A stretch of DNA of 64,000 bases from Profundicola sp048268105 (GCA_048268105.1 JBLWWH010000007.1:1-64000); one strand, 5' to 3'; shown: positions 43,435 to 52,932, numbered from the stretch's first letter. The notes: generated from the letters alone by a model not told the origin. Numbers and translations: made by a program.

Positions 43435-43959
43435 ATGCTAAACAGAATCAACATATTAAAAATCATAAAAGACCATTTCGGTACATTAAAAAGTCTGAAT
43501 CAAAAATCCAATTGGATTAATGGAAAAGATTTTTTTCTTTTTTTAATCTTCCCGATAATAGTTGCTTCGCTATTGACTTATAAAGGTTATAACTTTCAAA
43601 GCGAACTTGGAAATTTGATAACTGCTATCTCGATTTTTGGAGGTTTTCTATTTAATTTATTGGCAATTATTTACAGTCAGATTGATAATATGAAGAAAGA
43701 TGCAGAAACCGAAAATGATGATTTAAAAAAGAAATTTGTAAAAGAAATTCATATCAATATTTCATTTTGTATTGTCCTATCAATTTTAATTGTGCTGACC
43801 TTGTTACTAACCACAATTGACATTCCAGATTTTGAGTTTAATTGGCTCATTACGAAAATAATAATCGGACTGAATTATTTTTTAATGACATTGTTTCTTT
43901 TAACATTATTAATGATTTTAAACAGAGTTTATATTTTATTAAAAAAAGAAAGTGAATAA
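43435..43959 (+). CDS. Four-helix membrane protein, second gene of the cassette pair
   Basis: A 174-aa protein with four predicted membrane helices at about residues 28-48, 58-80, 106-129 and 138-166, and a cytosolic loop with charged residues (YSQIDNMKKDAETENDDLKKKF, read in two parts) between helices 2 and 3. Basic residues flank the first helix. It begins 1 bp after the 313-aa gene and is most likely cotranslated and a physical partner. Function unknown. Together the pair could be a sensor plus membrane effector, which is inference only. Confidence 0.75.
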   Translation: MLNRINILKIIKDHFGTLKSLNQKSNWINGKDFFLFLIFPIIVASLLTYKGYNFQSELGNLITAISIFGGFLFNLLAIIYSQIDNMKKDAETENDDLKKKFVKEIHINISFCIVLSILIVLTLLLTTIDIPDFEFNWLITKIIIGLNYFLMTLFLLTLLMILNRVYILLKKESE

Positions 43960-43970
43960 AAAAGTACTAT

Positions 43971-44101
43971 GCCCAACAACGTGTATAATTAATTGCGGCT
44001 GAATTTCCTCTCGGAAATTCAATCTTATTAATTATCTTTCGGTTACGGCGGAAAAACCTCGCAGGTTTTCCCGCAACTAATCATACACAAAACCGTTGAC
44101 A
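43971..44101 (+). repeat. attC-like palindromic recombination site
   Basis: The outer boxes GCCCAAC and GTTGACA enclose arms GTGTATAATTAATTGCGG (43981-43998) and CCGCAACTAATCATACAC (44071-44088), which pair at 16 of 18 positions. The spacers next to the boxes differ in length (AAC against AAAACC), giving unpaired bases as in attC sites. Inside are two further hairpins: GAATTTCC/GGAAATTC (44001-44020) and AAAACCT/AGGTTTT (44053-44069). Length of 131 bp is within the attC range. Confidence 0.65.
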
Positions 44102-44246
44102 ATGCAAATTGCCTCATCTAATAATTAAGACGTTCTAAATTTATTTCAATATGCTATAAGAATTCCTCTTATTATAATGTAAAGAGATAAAATTGTATTT
44201 GGAAACGTGTTTAAAGTTAGAATTGCATCTTTCTATTCTTACCTAA

Positions 44247-47200
44247 TTAAGAATTCTCAACAATCGCGACCTCCTCTTCCGTCAGGCCATAGAGGTCATA
44301 AACCATTTGGTCGATTTCATAATCTGTTTGCGAAATTTGTGTTTTTAGACTGTCTGCTTTAGATTTTTCTGCGGTAAAATAATCTTCCCATTCGGCTTCT
44401 TCTGCTAGAGAAAAGGTTACTTTTTTCTTCTTTAATTCTTTTACAAATTCGGCAAAAGATAAATCATGCCATGCTTCTAACTTTTTACTGAGTTTTTCTA
44501 TCTCAAATCTTCGTTCTAGGGTTCGGATAAATTTGTTGGTGACTTCTTGTAAGTCTTTATTGAGAGATAGCATTTGGTCTGCTTTTTCACTTAAAAATAA
44601 TGTTTCATCTTCAGTTAATGTTGGGATAGGAAAATCCGCTAAATTTGTTAAACTAATTTTAGCGAAAACTTTCCCTTTGATGTCATGTAATAAACGATAA
44701 AAAATAGTTGCGGGTGATGAGTTAAGTATAGATAAAATTGCCTTTAATTTTATATCTGATTCAGAATAAATACCATGCACTAAAGTGTCAAAATAAAAGT
44801 TATTATGATCGTATGCTGAAATAAGAGAATCTCCTGTTTTTCTCACGATTATCTTATTTGTTTCGAACATATTTTTACTTCGTAAAGCATAATCAATTTT
44901 ATTTTGCTTTCGCATCCCTTTTTTAGATTTAATGTCCTCAATGTTTATACGATTATGAATTTCATTATCATAATTTATATAAGAGCCTGACCATTCAATT
45001 AAATATTTTGATATGTCTTTTCCCCATATAATAGGTTTATGGTTATTATCTATTTTCTGTTCAGTAATCAAAATATGTTTTATATTACCAGGATTCAAGC
45101 CATTTTTTAGATTATATACATCTTTTATTGTTTTAAATGAATTTAGTTTTTTAATTATTGAATTATAAGTTTTAGGCGTAATTGAAATTTCATTATTTGG
45201 TATATCTAAAAAATATTCCTGAGGAAATTGATTTTTAATTAAATTGATTTGATTCTCAAAATCAGATTTTTTATCATAAGCCAATAATTTTATTACATTT
45301 TTTCTATTAGGTTCTATTTTGAAATTAATTAATAGACTACTACCGATGTCTGCATCTTCAAAGACTTCTTCTGTAATAGTGGCTAGTTCATTTATCGTTG
45401 TTTGTGTTAATAAAACTTCCCTTATTACTTTGTAAAATGAATTAAATAACAACGATTTAGGAATTATAAAATGGATTAAACTTCCCTTGAAATTCAGGAC
45501 TTTTTCAATAAAGAGAATATATAAATTTATCTTATAGTTAGTTAATGGATAGTTTTGATTATAAAAATTAACTTCACTTTCATTGATAAATATTCCATAA
45601 GGCGGATTCCCAATCACCACATCAAAACCTCCTTTCTCAAATACATGAGCAAATTCCTCTTCCCAAACAAAGGCTTTGTCGCCTGCTACTTCTGGGTCAT
45701 CTATTAAAGAATTACCTACTTTAATGTTTTGGTTGAGGCTATTGAGTTTTCTATTGGGTTTGGCGGTACGAAGCCATAAAGAGAGTTTGGCAATCTCCAC
45801 AGATTCCTCATTAATATCTACACCATAGAGATTGTTTTCTAAAATATCATTTTCACTAAATGGAAAAGCCATCGCAATTTGCCCATCCTTGGCATAGAGA
45901 TTTTGGCGTAACTGCGTCAAATACTCATGCTCTTTAATAAGGTAATCTAAGGCTTGATTCAGGAAAGCACCAGAACCACAAGCGGGGTCACAAATGGTGA
46001 GTTGCGTAAGCCAATCGTAATAGGCCACCAATTGATCTTCTAAATTTGCTCGGGTTTTCTTTTGGTAATTTAAACCTGGGTCGTAATCTTCATCATTAAT
46101 GTTGAGTTTAGCTTTTTGCTCTTCGCATAATTTACCTACCGTGTTTTCCACAATATATTGCGTGATGTATTTAGGCGTATAGAAGACACCATCTTTCTTA
46201 CGTTTGGTTTTAGTTTTATCTACGGTTTCGCCAGCGAGTTCTGCCTTAATTTCATCAATCTCATTCAAGGAATTTTCAAAAATATGCCCTAGAATGTTCA
46301 CATCAACCTCACTCTGATAATCATAATCTGCGAGTTGTTGGGTGTATTTATATAAAATATCATCGGATATCTCTACAGTATCCAAAATGGTATCGGGCGC
46401 AAATAAACCACCATTATAGGCGAATATATCATATTTTTTCCCTTTGAAACCTGTATTGAGATACCCAAAATATTTTCTAAACCGGTTGATCAGCGTATCG
46501 TACGCATCTAGTTCTTGTAGTTTTTGCCATTGTCTTAAAATCTCTCTTACGGCATTAGGTGGCAACAATCCTCTATCCTCTGCAAAGAATAAGAACAAAA
46601 ATCTATCTAAGAGTTTTTGAGAACTTTGAAACAGAGTAAGTGCATCATAATCAGGATTTCGTTTTACTAAATCCTGAAATAATTCTCTCTTAAATTCAGA
46701 ATAATCTTTATAAAGCTTCTTGGTAATTTCCTCCTCTTCACTTAAACTCTGGTCTTTAATTTTTATAAGAAGATTCTTTTTAAAGTTCTCGTGTGCTAAA
46801 AGTAAATACAAGAGTTTAAATTGAATTTCGTCTAATGTAAATAGATTGAACTCTTGATATTCTGTTTGATTCCGAATAAATAGACGAAGTTTTTCAAAAT
46901 TAGAAATAATAACTACATCGCATTCTGGATGACTGGTTTTATAATTAAAAGCTTGATGTTGAACTTTAGATAAATCTGTGGTTTTCGTGCTTTTCAGTTC
47001 AATTACAGCTTTCACAGCATCGTCAATAATAATTGCGCCATCAGCCTTTTTGCTGTCTTGAACATTTTTAAGCTCCGTGGTCAGATTGAAATTAGGTGTA
47101 GGATTTTTAGTGTAGCCTAAGACTTTTACAAATAAATCTATCAAGAATTCACCTTGGTATTGTTCTTCTTTGCTATTCCTTATATTCTCTTGTATGGCAG

Positions 47201-47297
47201 AATTCAGAAAATGCGCTTGGTATTTTGCCCAAGCTTTCTCGACTCTATCAAGATTAATTGTCTTTAGGTATTTATTGACGACAGTTTGTTGAAACAT
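44247..47297 (-). CDS. Type IIG restriction-modification enzyme (Eco57I-like)
   Basis: One 1016-aa chain that both cuts and methylates DNA. The N-terminal PD-(D/E)xK nuclease shows Asp86 in KADGAII and Glu100-x-Lys102 in VIELKST. The central N6-adenine methyltransferase has motif I DPACGSGAFLN (about 436) and motif IV NPPYG (about 563). The C-terminal part (about 700-960) is a TaqI-like specificity domain that reads the target, which cannot be predicted. No separate methylase is needed. It lies convergent to the cassette and 216 bp from tRNA-Gln, a common insertion neighbourhood. Confidence 0.93.
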   Translation of the reverse strand: MFQQTVVNKYLKTINLDRVEKAWAKYQAHFLNSAIQENIRNSKEEQYQGEFLIDLFVKVLGYTKNPTPNFNLTTELKNVQDSKKADGAIIIDDAVKAVIELKSTKTTDLSKVQHQAFNYKTSHPECDVVIISNFEKLRLFIRNQTEYQEFNLFTLDEIQFKLLYLLLAHENFKKNLLIKIKDQSLSEEEEITKKLYKDYSEFKRELFQDLVKRNPDYDALTLFQSSQKLLDRFLFLFFAEDRGLLPPNAVREILRQWQKLQELDAYDTLINRFRKYFGYLNTGFKGKKYDIFAYNGGLFAPDTILDTVEISDDILYKYTQQLADYDYQSEVDVNILGHIFENSLNEIDEIKAELAGETVDKTKTKRKKDGVFYTPKYITQYIVENTVGKLCEEQKAKLNINDEDYDPGLNYQKKTRANLEDQLVAYYDWLTQLTICDPACGSGAFLNQALDYLIKEHEYLTQLRQNLYAKDGQIAMAFPFSENDILENNLYGVDINEESVEIAKLSLWLRTAKPNRKLNSLNQNIKVGNSLIDDPEVAGDKAFVWEEEFAHVFEKGGFDVVIGNPPYGIFINESEVNFYNQNYPLTNYKINLYILFIEKVLNFKGSLIHFIIPKSLLFNSFYKVIREVLLTQTTINELATITEEVFEDADIGSSLLINFKIEPNRKNVIKLLAYDKKSDFENQINLIKNQFPQEYFLDIPNNEISITPKTYNSIIKKLNSFKTIKDVYNLKNGLNPGNIKHILITEQKIDNNHKPIIWGKDISKYLIEWSGSYINYDNEIHNRINIEDIKSKKGMRKQNKIDYALRSKNMFETNKIIVRKTGDSLISAYDHNNFYFDTLVHGIYSESDIKLKAILSILNSSPATIFYRLLHDIKGKVFAKISLTNLADFPIPTLTEDETLFLSEKADQMLSLNKDLQEVTNKFIRTLERRFEIEKLSKKLEAWHDLSFAEFVKELKKKKVTFSLAEEAEWEDYFTAEKSKADSLKTQISQTDYEIDQMVYDLYGLTEEEVAIVENS

Positions 47298-47513
47298 ATG
47301 CTCTTAGGTTGAAAGAGCAATTTAAGTATATTTCTTAAAATTTCATAGATATGTACAGTTAGAATAGAATCTATCTTAATTAATACTATAAATAACTCAA
47401 AAGAATTTTTATGCTTAAATTTTCACCCGTTGCACATGGGTTGCCCATTTTTCCGACTTAAATTAAGCGCAAAAAAAAACCTCCTGAAGTTCAGGAGGTT
47501 ATCGTATTAATAG
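47298..47513. other. Intergenic region between the restriction enzyme and tRNA-Gln
   Basis: It holds the tRNA terminator (47471-47500). The remaining 170 bp show no gene, no att-like duplication of the tRNA 3' end, and no clear promoter for the restriction gene. Confidence 0.6.
47471..47500 (-). terminator. Terminator after tRNA-Gln
   Basis: AACCTCCTGA (47478-47487) pairs perfectly with TCAGGAGGTT (47491-47500) around a 3-nt loop; on the minus strand a run of nine Ts follows. Confidence 0.93.
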
Positions 47514-47584
47514 TAGACCCACAGGGATTCGAACCCCGACAAGCGGCACCAAAAACCGATGTGCTACCGTTACACCATGGGTCT
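47514..47584 (-). tRNA. tRNA-Gln (anticodon TTG)
   Basis: A 71-nt cloverleaf on the minus strand. The acceptor stem AGACCCA/TGGGTCT is perfect, the D arm is GTGT-AACGGTA-GCAC, the anticodon loop is TTTTGGT with TTG in the middle, and the T arm is CGGGG-TTCGAAT-CCCTG. The anticodon stem TCGGT/GCCGC has a mismatch at its first pair (T with C) and a T-G pair at its last. CCA is not encoded. Confidence 0.93.
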
Positions 47585-47779
47585 CTTCGATTAATTCGAG
47601 TGCAAATATAGAAATTAATTTTTGACTCCACAAAATGAAAATTTAAAAAAGTTGGAAGTTTTGTAATCTAAAATTCCTAATTCATTCATTACAAAATGGT
47701 TCGGTAAAATAATTTTTTTCAATGTATTTTATCTTAACCGAATTCCGTAATTTGTGAACCTATTAAACTTGCATTTAAA

Positions 47780-49771
47780 ATGAATATTGAACAAAGAATT
47801 CAAGAGCTTTCTCAGGAATTAGACGAGCATAACTACAAATATTATGTACTAGACCAACCGAGTATCTCGGACTATGAGTTTGATATGAAACTTCGCGAAT
47901 TACAAGAGCTAGAGGAAAAACATCCAGCTTTGGCAAGTCCTAACTCTCCAACGCAACGTGTAGGGGGTAGTGTGACCAAGAATTTCCCAACTATAGAGCA
48001 TAAGTACAGAATGTATTCTTTGAGCAATGCTTATTCATTTGAAGAGGTAGAGGAATGGATTGCGCGTTTGGAGAAATCTATGGGAGCCAATTTGTCTTAT
48101 GTTTGTGAACTGAAGTATGACGGAGCTTCTATTTCATTAAAATATGTGGATGCTAACTTAACGGAAGGTGTTACACGTGGCGATGGCTTTCAAGGCGATG
48201 AAATTACCACCAATGTTAGAACCATTCGTTCGATACCTTTAAAGTTAAATACAGCTACAAAAGGAGAATTATTTGTTCGTGGAGAAATCATCCTACCTTT
48301 CACAGGCTTTCAGCGACTCAATTCAGAAAGAGAAGAATTAGGTCTGGAGCCTTTTATGAATCCACGAAATACGGCCAGCGGAAGTCTTAAAATGCAAGAT
48401 TCGGCCGAAGTGGCTAAACGACCGTTGGAAGCATTTATGTACGGCGTATTGGGCGATAATCTTCCTTTCGATACACAATGGGAGATGTTGAAGTTTGCAC
48501 GCGATGCGGGTTTTAAAGTTCCTAGTGCAGCTCAACTTTGTAAGAATGCACAAGAAATTCAAGATTTTATTAATCATTGGGACAAAGCTCGTCATGATTT
48601 GCCTTATGAAATCGATGGTATTGTTATTAAAGTAAACGAAATTCATCAGCAAAATGAATTAGGATACACGGCCAAATCACCACGTTGGGCTGTGGCTTAT
48701 AAATTTAAAGCAGAGCAAGTTCAAACCAAATTAAACTCTATTACTTACCGAGTAGGAAGAACGGGTGCCGTTACGCCGGTTGCGAATTTAGAACCAGTTT
48801 TATTGGCTGGAACTACCGTTAAACGAGCTTCTTTGCATAATGCTGATATTATAGCTCAGTTAGACGTAAGGATTGGAGATACCGTAATGGTTGAAAAAGG
48901 TGGAGAAATTATTCCAAAAATTGTAGATGTTAATTTAGATCTTCGTACAACCGATGCCGAAAAAGTTGAGTTTGCTAAAACTTGTCCGGAGTGTGATACG
49001 CCATTAGAAAGAGCGGAAGGTGAAGCCGCTTTTTATTGTCCAAATGAAGATGGTTGTCCACCACAGATCAAAGGAAGAATAGAGCATTTTGTGAGTAGAA
49101 AGGCCATGGATATGGAATCTGTGGGTGCTGAAACGATTGCGCTTTTTCATGAGGCTGGATTGTTAAACAATATTGCAGATTTATATGATTTAAAGAAAGA
49201 ACATATTTTGCCATTGGATCGAATGGCCGAAAAATCTGCGAATAACATCATTGAATCCATTGTTAAATCTAAAGAAATTCCATTCCATAAAGTTCTATAT
49301 GGACTAGGAATTCGTTTTGTGGGGGAAACAGTGGCTAAAAAATTGGTTAAAGCTTTCCCTACCATTGATGCTCTTATGAATGCTTCGCAAGAAGATTTAG
49401 AATCTATTGATACAATCGGTGTTAGGATAGCCGAAAGTGTAAGGAAGTATTTCGAGAATCCTGAGCATATAGAAATGATTCAAAAATTAAAGGATTACGG
49501 ATTGCAGTTTGAAGCTGTAGCAGATGAAAATGTATCTGATAAACTAAATGAGCAAAGCTTTTTGTTTACGGGTAAACTGACTGAATTTACACGAGACGAA
49601 GCCAAGGAAATGGTGGAGAAAAATGGCGGTAAATTGGTTTCATCGGTTACCAAAAAATTGAATTATTTGGTGGTGGGTGAAAATGCGGGTTCTAAACTTA
49701 AAAAAGCTACTGAGCTGGGGACGGTGAAAATTCTAACTGAACAGCAATTTCTAGATATGCTTCAAGAATAG
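47780..49771 (+). CDS. ligA: NAD-dependent DNA ligase
   Basis: Seals nicks in replication and repair using NAD. The 663-aa protein has the adenylated Lys in CELKYDGASISLKY (about residue 116), the OB-fold region GRTGAVTPVANLEPV, the four-Cys zinc finger CPECDTPLERAEGEAAFYC, helix-hairpin-helix repeats (about 500-570) and a C-terminal BRCT domain (FLFTGKLTEFTRDEAKEMVE). All standard LigA domains are present in order. Confidence 0.97.
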   Translation: MNIEQRIQELSQELDEHNYKYYVLDQPSISDYEFDMKLRELQELEEKHPALASPNSPTQRVGGSVTKNFPTIEHKYRMYSLSNAYSFEEVEEWIARLEKSMGANLSYVCELKYDGASISLKYVDANLTEGVTRGDGFQGDEITTNVRTIRSIPLKLNTATKGELFVRGEIILPFTGFQRLNSEREELGLEPFMNPRNTASGSLKMQDSAEVAKRPLEAFMYGVLGDNLPFDTQWEMLKFARDAGFKVPSAAQLCKNAQEIQDFINHWDKARHDLPYEIDGIVIKVNEIHQQNELGYTAKSPRWAVAYKFKAEQVQTKLNSITYRVGRTGAVTPVANLEPVLLAGTTVKRASLHNADIIAQLDVRIGDTVMVEKGGEIIPKIVDVNLDLRTTDAEKVEFAKTCPECDTPLERAEGEAAFYCPNEDGCPPQIKGRIEHFVSRKAMDMESVGAETIALFHEAGLLNNIADLYDLKKEHILPLDRMAEKSANNIIESIVKSKEIPFHKVLYGLGIRFVGETVAKKLVKAFPTIDALMNASQEDLESIDTIGVRIAESVRKYFENPEHIEMIQKLKDYGLQFEAVADENVSDKLNEQSFLFTGKLTEFTRDEAKEMVEKNGGKLVSSVTKKLNYLVVGENAGSKLKKATELGTVKILTEQQFLDMLQE

Positions 49772-49803
49772 GTTTGGATAGTGAAATAGTCTATTCTTAG
49801 CCG

Positions 49804-49811
49804 TATATTTG
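49804..49811 (+). promoter_or_regulatory. Promoter -7 box TATATTTG for the ABC-F gene
   Basis: Exact TAnnTTTG match, 25 nt before the GTG start. Confidence 0.5.
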
Positions 49812-49836
49812 TAGGTTGAATTATTAAATTATATCT

Positions 49837-51717
49837 GTGACTTTCGCAACTATCACCAATCTTACTAAATCCTATGGCATCCGAACTTTATTTGAGGATG
49901 TTAATTTTATTGTCAATCAAGGCGATAATATTGCCATTGTTGCCAAAAATGGAAGTGGTAAGTCTACTTTATTAAAAATTATTCAGGGCGTTGAAACATC
50001 TGATTCTGGTGAGGTTGAAATCCATCGTGGAATCGATGTTTATACCTTAGAGCAAGGAGATGATTTCGACGAAAACATGTTGGCGAAAGAAATCATTTAT
50101 GCGCATGATAATGATGTGTTGCAGTTATTAAATAAATATCAATCTTATCTAAACGAAGGAATTTCTGACCAGCGTTTGATTGATGTAATGACGCAAATTG
50201 ATGAGGCGAATGCTTGGAATGTTGAGTCATTATTTGAAGAGATTTTTTCTAATTTAAAGATTGATTTCTTAAACCAAAAAATTGGAAGCCTATCTGGTGG
50301 ACAACGTAAAAGGATTTCATTAGCTAAATTTTTAATTGATATTTCGATTGACGAAGGGCATCAATTATTAATCTTAGATGAGCCTACCAACCACCTTGAT
50401 ATTGAAATGGTGGAGTGGTTAGAATACTTTATCAACAAAGATAACCGAACTTTGCTTTTGGTGACACACGATAGATATTTCTTAGATTCAATTTGTACAC
50501 AAATTCTGGAATTAGAAGATCAAAAGATTTATGTTCATCGTGGTGATTACGAAACCTATGTGACCAATAAAGCGAACCGAATCGAAAACCTTCAAGCGAA
50601 TATTGATAAGGCCAAAAACCTTTATAGAAAAGAACTTGAATGGATGCGTCGACAGCCTAAAGCGAGAACTACCAAATCAAAGAGTAGGGAGCAATCTTTC
50701 TATAAAACCGAAGAGGTTGCTAAGCGTAAGATTATGGACCAAAATCTTTTATTAGAAATGCAGATGACGCGTTTGGGCAAAAAGATTGTAGAGTTCGAGG
50801 AGGTGAGTTTTGCTTATGGTGAGAAAAAGATATTAGATAATTATTCTAACTTATTTGCGCGTGGTCAAAAGATTGGAATTATCGGTAAAAATGGTGTTGG
50901 TAAATCAACATTTCTTAAGATTCTAGAAGGTGATATTCAACCAGATTCTGGAGAAATCGATAGAGGAGATACGCTAGTTTTTGGTCATTTTAAACAAGAT
51001 GGAATTACTTATAATCCAGAGCAGCGTGTTATAGATTTTGTAACGGATATTGCAGAAAACTTCCCATTAGCTAATGGTGGTTCTATGTCGGCAAGTCAGT
51101 TCCTGCAATTATTCTTATTCGAGCCTCAACAACAATATACGCCGATCAGCCGATTGAGTGGAGGTGAGAAAAAGCGTTTACAATTGTTGAGTGTTCTCTA
51201 TAAAAATCCGAATTTCTTGATTCTGGATGAGCCTACTAACGATTTAGATTTGCCTACTTTAACGATTTTAGAGCAATTCTTAAATGATTATTCTGGTTGT
51301 TTATTAATCGTTTCCCATGACCGTTACTTTATGGACAAGGTGGTAGATGAGTTAATGATTTTTGATGGTCAAGGTAAGATTTCAACTTTCTACGGAACTT
51401 ATACAGAGTATTTCTTAGACCAAAAGGCTCAGCAACTAGAGGCGAGTAAGCAAAAATCTGAGGAAATTAAACAACAGCCCAAGCCTAAGACAAATGAGAA
51501 CAAATTGACTTATAACGAGCAAAAAGAGTTTAAACAAATCGAAAAAGACCTACCTACATTAGAGGAAAAACGTAAGGAGCTAGAAGCTAAATTAACGGAC
51601 ACAAGTTTGGATTTAGATCAAATCACAGAAATCTCTGAAAAGTATCAGCAAATAAAAGATAAAATTGAAGAGACAGAAATGCGATGGTTAGAACTGTCTG
51701 AAAAGAATGAAGGTTAA
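49837..51717 (+). CDS. ABC-F family ATPase (Uup-like)
   Basis: A soluble protein of 626 aa with two ABC domains in tandem and no membrane segment. Walker A motifs are KNGSGKST and KNGVGKST, signatures LSGGQRKRIS and LSGGEKKRLQ, Walker B segments LLILDEPTNHLD and FLILDEPTNDLD, with the linker helix EWMRRQPKARTTKSKSREQ and a C-terminal coiled coil (about 530-626). These point to the Uup group of translation or DNA-linked ABC-F proteins. The start is GTG. Confidence 0.93.
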   Translation: MTFATITNLTKSYGIRTLFEDVNFIVNQGDNIAIVAKNGSGKSTLLKIIQGVETSDSGEVEIHRGIDVYTLEQGDDFDENMLAKEIIYAHDNDVLQLLNKYQSYLNEGISDQRLIDVMTQIDEANAWNVESLFEEIFSNLKIDFLNQKIGSLSGGQRKRISLAKFLIDISIDEGHQLLILDEPTNHLDIEMVEWLEYFINKDNRTLLLVTHDRYFLDSICTQILELEDQKIYVHRGDYETYVTNKANRIENLQANIDKAKNLYRKELEWMRRQPKARTTKSKSREQSFYKTEEVAKRKIMDQNLLLEMQMTRLGKKIVEFEEVSFAYGEKKILDNYSNLFARGQKIGIIGKNGVGKSTFLKILEGDIQPDSGEIDRGDTLVFGHFKQDGITYNPEQRVIDFVTDIAENFPLANGGSMSASQFLQLFLFEPQQQYTPISRLSGGEKKRLQLLSVLYKNPNFLILDEPTNDLDLPTLTILEQFLNDYSGCLLIVSHDRYFMDKVVDELMIFDGQGKISTFYGTYTEYFLDQKAQQLEASKQKSEEIKQQPKPKTNENKLTYNEQKEFKQIEKDLPTLEEKRKELEAKLTDTSLDLDQITEISEKYQQIKDKIEETEMRWLELSEKNEG

Positions 51718-51783
51718 TTCTCTGCCGCTGAAGTTTATTTAAGTTTTAATCCTCTGCGAATTTTTCTATTTTTAACTTAATTT

Positions 51784-52932
51784 ATGCCGCAATTAAGCTA
51801 CAGCCTTTATACTTCTGTCTTGGAACTTCCACTGGAATGGGATAGGTTGCGCGAGGATGAATTTTTAAATACACCTTATTTAACAGCACAAGAAAATGCA
51901 TTGCCTGAGAATATGGATGTGTTTTATATTGCTGTTTATCAATTAGATAAATTGGTTGGTAAAGCTATTGTTCAGCGTGTGCGTATTCAAGGTGAGGAGG
52001 TTTATAGAAATAATCCAAGCTCGGTGAAAGAAGACTTGCTTAATCTTCTCAATATTAATATTTTGTGTCTTGGTAATTTAAAGCTTACCGGAGAACATGC
52101 GTATGTTTATGATAATGAGCTAGATGAGTTTGAGGTTTTAAGATGGCTAAAAGAAGCCTTGAATGAAATTAGACAGATTTCTAAAAAGGAAAAATTGCCG
52201 ATTCAACTAATGGGTATCAAAGACTTCTATCAAGGTTCTAAAGTTAGAGTCGAGAAAATCTTTAAAGAATACCAAGCTTTTACGGTTCAGCCAAATATGG
52301 TTTTCGAATTTAGAAAAGAATGGAAAAGCTTCGATGATTATCTCGATGCGATGCGTACTAAATACAGAACAAGAGCCAAGAGAGCATTTAAGAAATCCGA
52401 AGGTATTGTTTATCGAGAATTAAATTTAGAAGAAATTCTAAGGAGGAATGATTCAATTTATCAACTTTATTTGAATGTTTTAAAAAATGCAGATTTTTCT
52501 CTGTATCAATTGCCTGAAAATTATTTTGTAGAAATGAAGAAGCAAATGCCGAATAAATTCAAGTTATACGGTGGATTTAAACAAGATACTTTGGTTTCTT
52601 TTTATTCAATTATTGAAAATAATGAACAATTAGAAGCTGGTTTTTTGGGTTATGATGCTGAATTACAAAAGGAAAATCAATTATACCTCAATTTGCTATA
52701 TCAAATGATATGCTACGGGATAGACTTTGGATTTGATAGCTTAGATCTTTCTCGTACCGCGATGGAAATCAAAAGTTCGGTAGGTGCTGAGCCCATCGAA
52801 ACCTTTGGGCTTTTAAAACATACCAACCCATGGATGAACAAAGTTTTGAAATCAATTTTCAGTAAATTTTATCAACCTGAGGAATGGATTCAAAGAAGCC
52901 CTTTTAAAGATATTAATCCTTCGAATGAATAA
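51784..52932 (+). CDS. GNAT/FemAB-like acyltransferase-fold protein
   Basis: A 382-aa soluble protein with two acyl-CoA N-acyltransferase-like halves. The strongest segment is FEFRKEWKSFDDYLDAMRTKY followed by RTRAKRAFKKSEG, as in the peptidogalycan biosynthesis/recognition family, and later SFYSIIENNEQLEAGFLGYD. Likely transfers an amino-acyl or acyl group to an envelope component; the substrate is unknown. It touches the convergent racemase gene with no gap. Confidence 0.72.
   Translation: MPQLSYSLYTSVLELPLEWDRLREDEFLNTPYLTAQENALPENMDVFYIAVYQLDKLVGKAIVQRVRIQGEEVYRNNPSSVKEDLLNLLNINILCLGNLKLTGEHAYVYDNELDEFEVLRWLKEALNEIRQISKKEKLPIQLMGIKDFYQGSKVRVEKIFKEYQAFTVQPNMVFEFRKEWKSFDDYLDAMRTKYRTRAKRAFKKSEGIVYRELNLEEILRRNDSIYQLYLNVLKNADFSLYQLPENYFVEMKKQMPNKFKLYGGFKQDTLVSFYSIIENNEQLEAGFLGYDAELQKENQLYLNLLYQMICYGIDFGFDSLDLSRTAMEIKSSVGAEPIETFGLLKHTNPWMNKVLKSIFSKFYQPEEWIQRSPFKDINPSNE

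Larger units (their letters stand above)
42471..44101 (+). mobile_element. Putative integron-like gene cassette with attC-like end
   Basis: The left boundary is GTTGGGC (42471-42477). The right end is a 131-bp palindrome that starts GCCCAAC (43971-43977) and ends GTTGACA (44095-44101). In an integron, insertion cuts after the G of GTTRRRY. Here the left boundary complements the palindrome's GCCCAAC exactly (7 of 7), while the right boundary does not. That is the asymmetry expected if a circular cassette (TTGGGC...CCG) was inserted into a site GTTGACA. The unit is 1,624 bp (42472-44095) and carries two genes in one orientation. No integrase gene is in the window. Confidence 0.6.

Noticed and set aside
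42492..43959. Assignment of the gene pair to the Kiwa system
   Set aside because: Sizes and one four-helix membrane protein fit, but the gene order is reversed and I cannot recognise the KwaB family pattern.
44102..44246. A further cassette to the right of the attC-like site
   Set aside because: No second palindrome or open frame lies before the end of the restriction gene, so the unit appears to be single.
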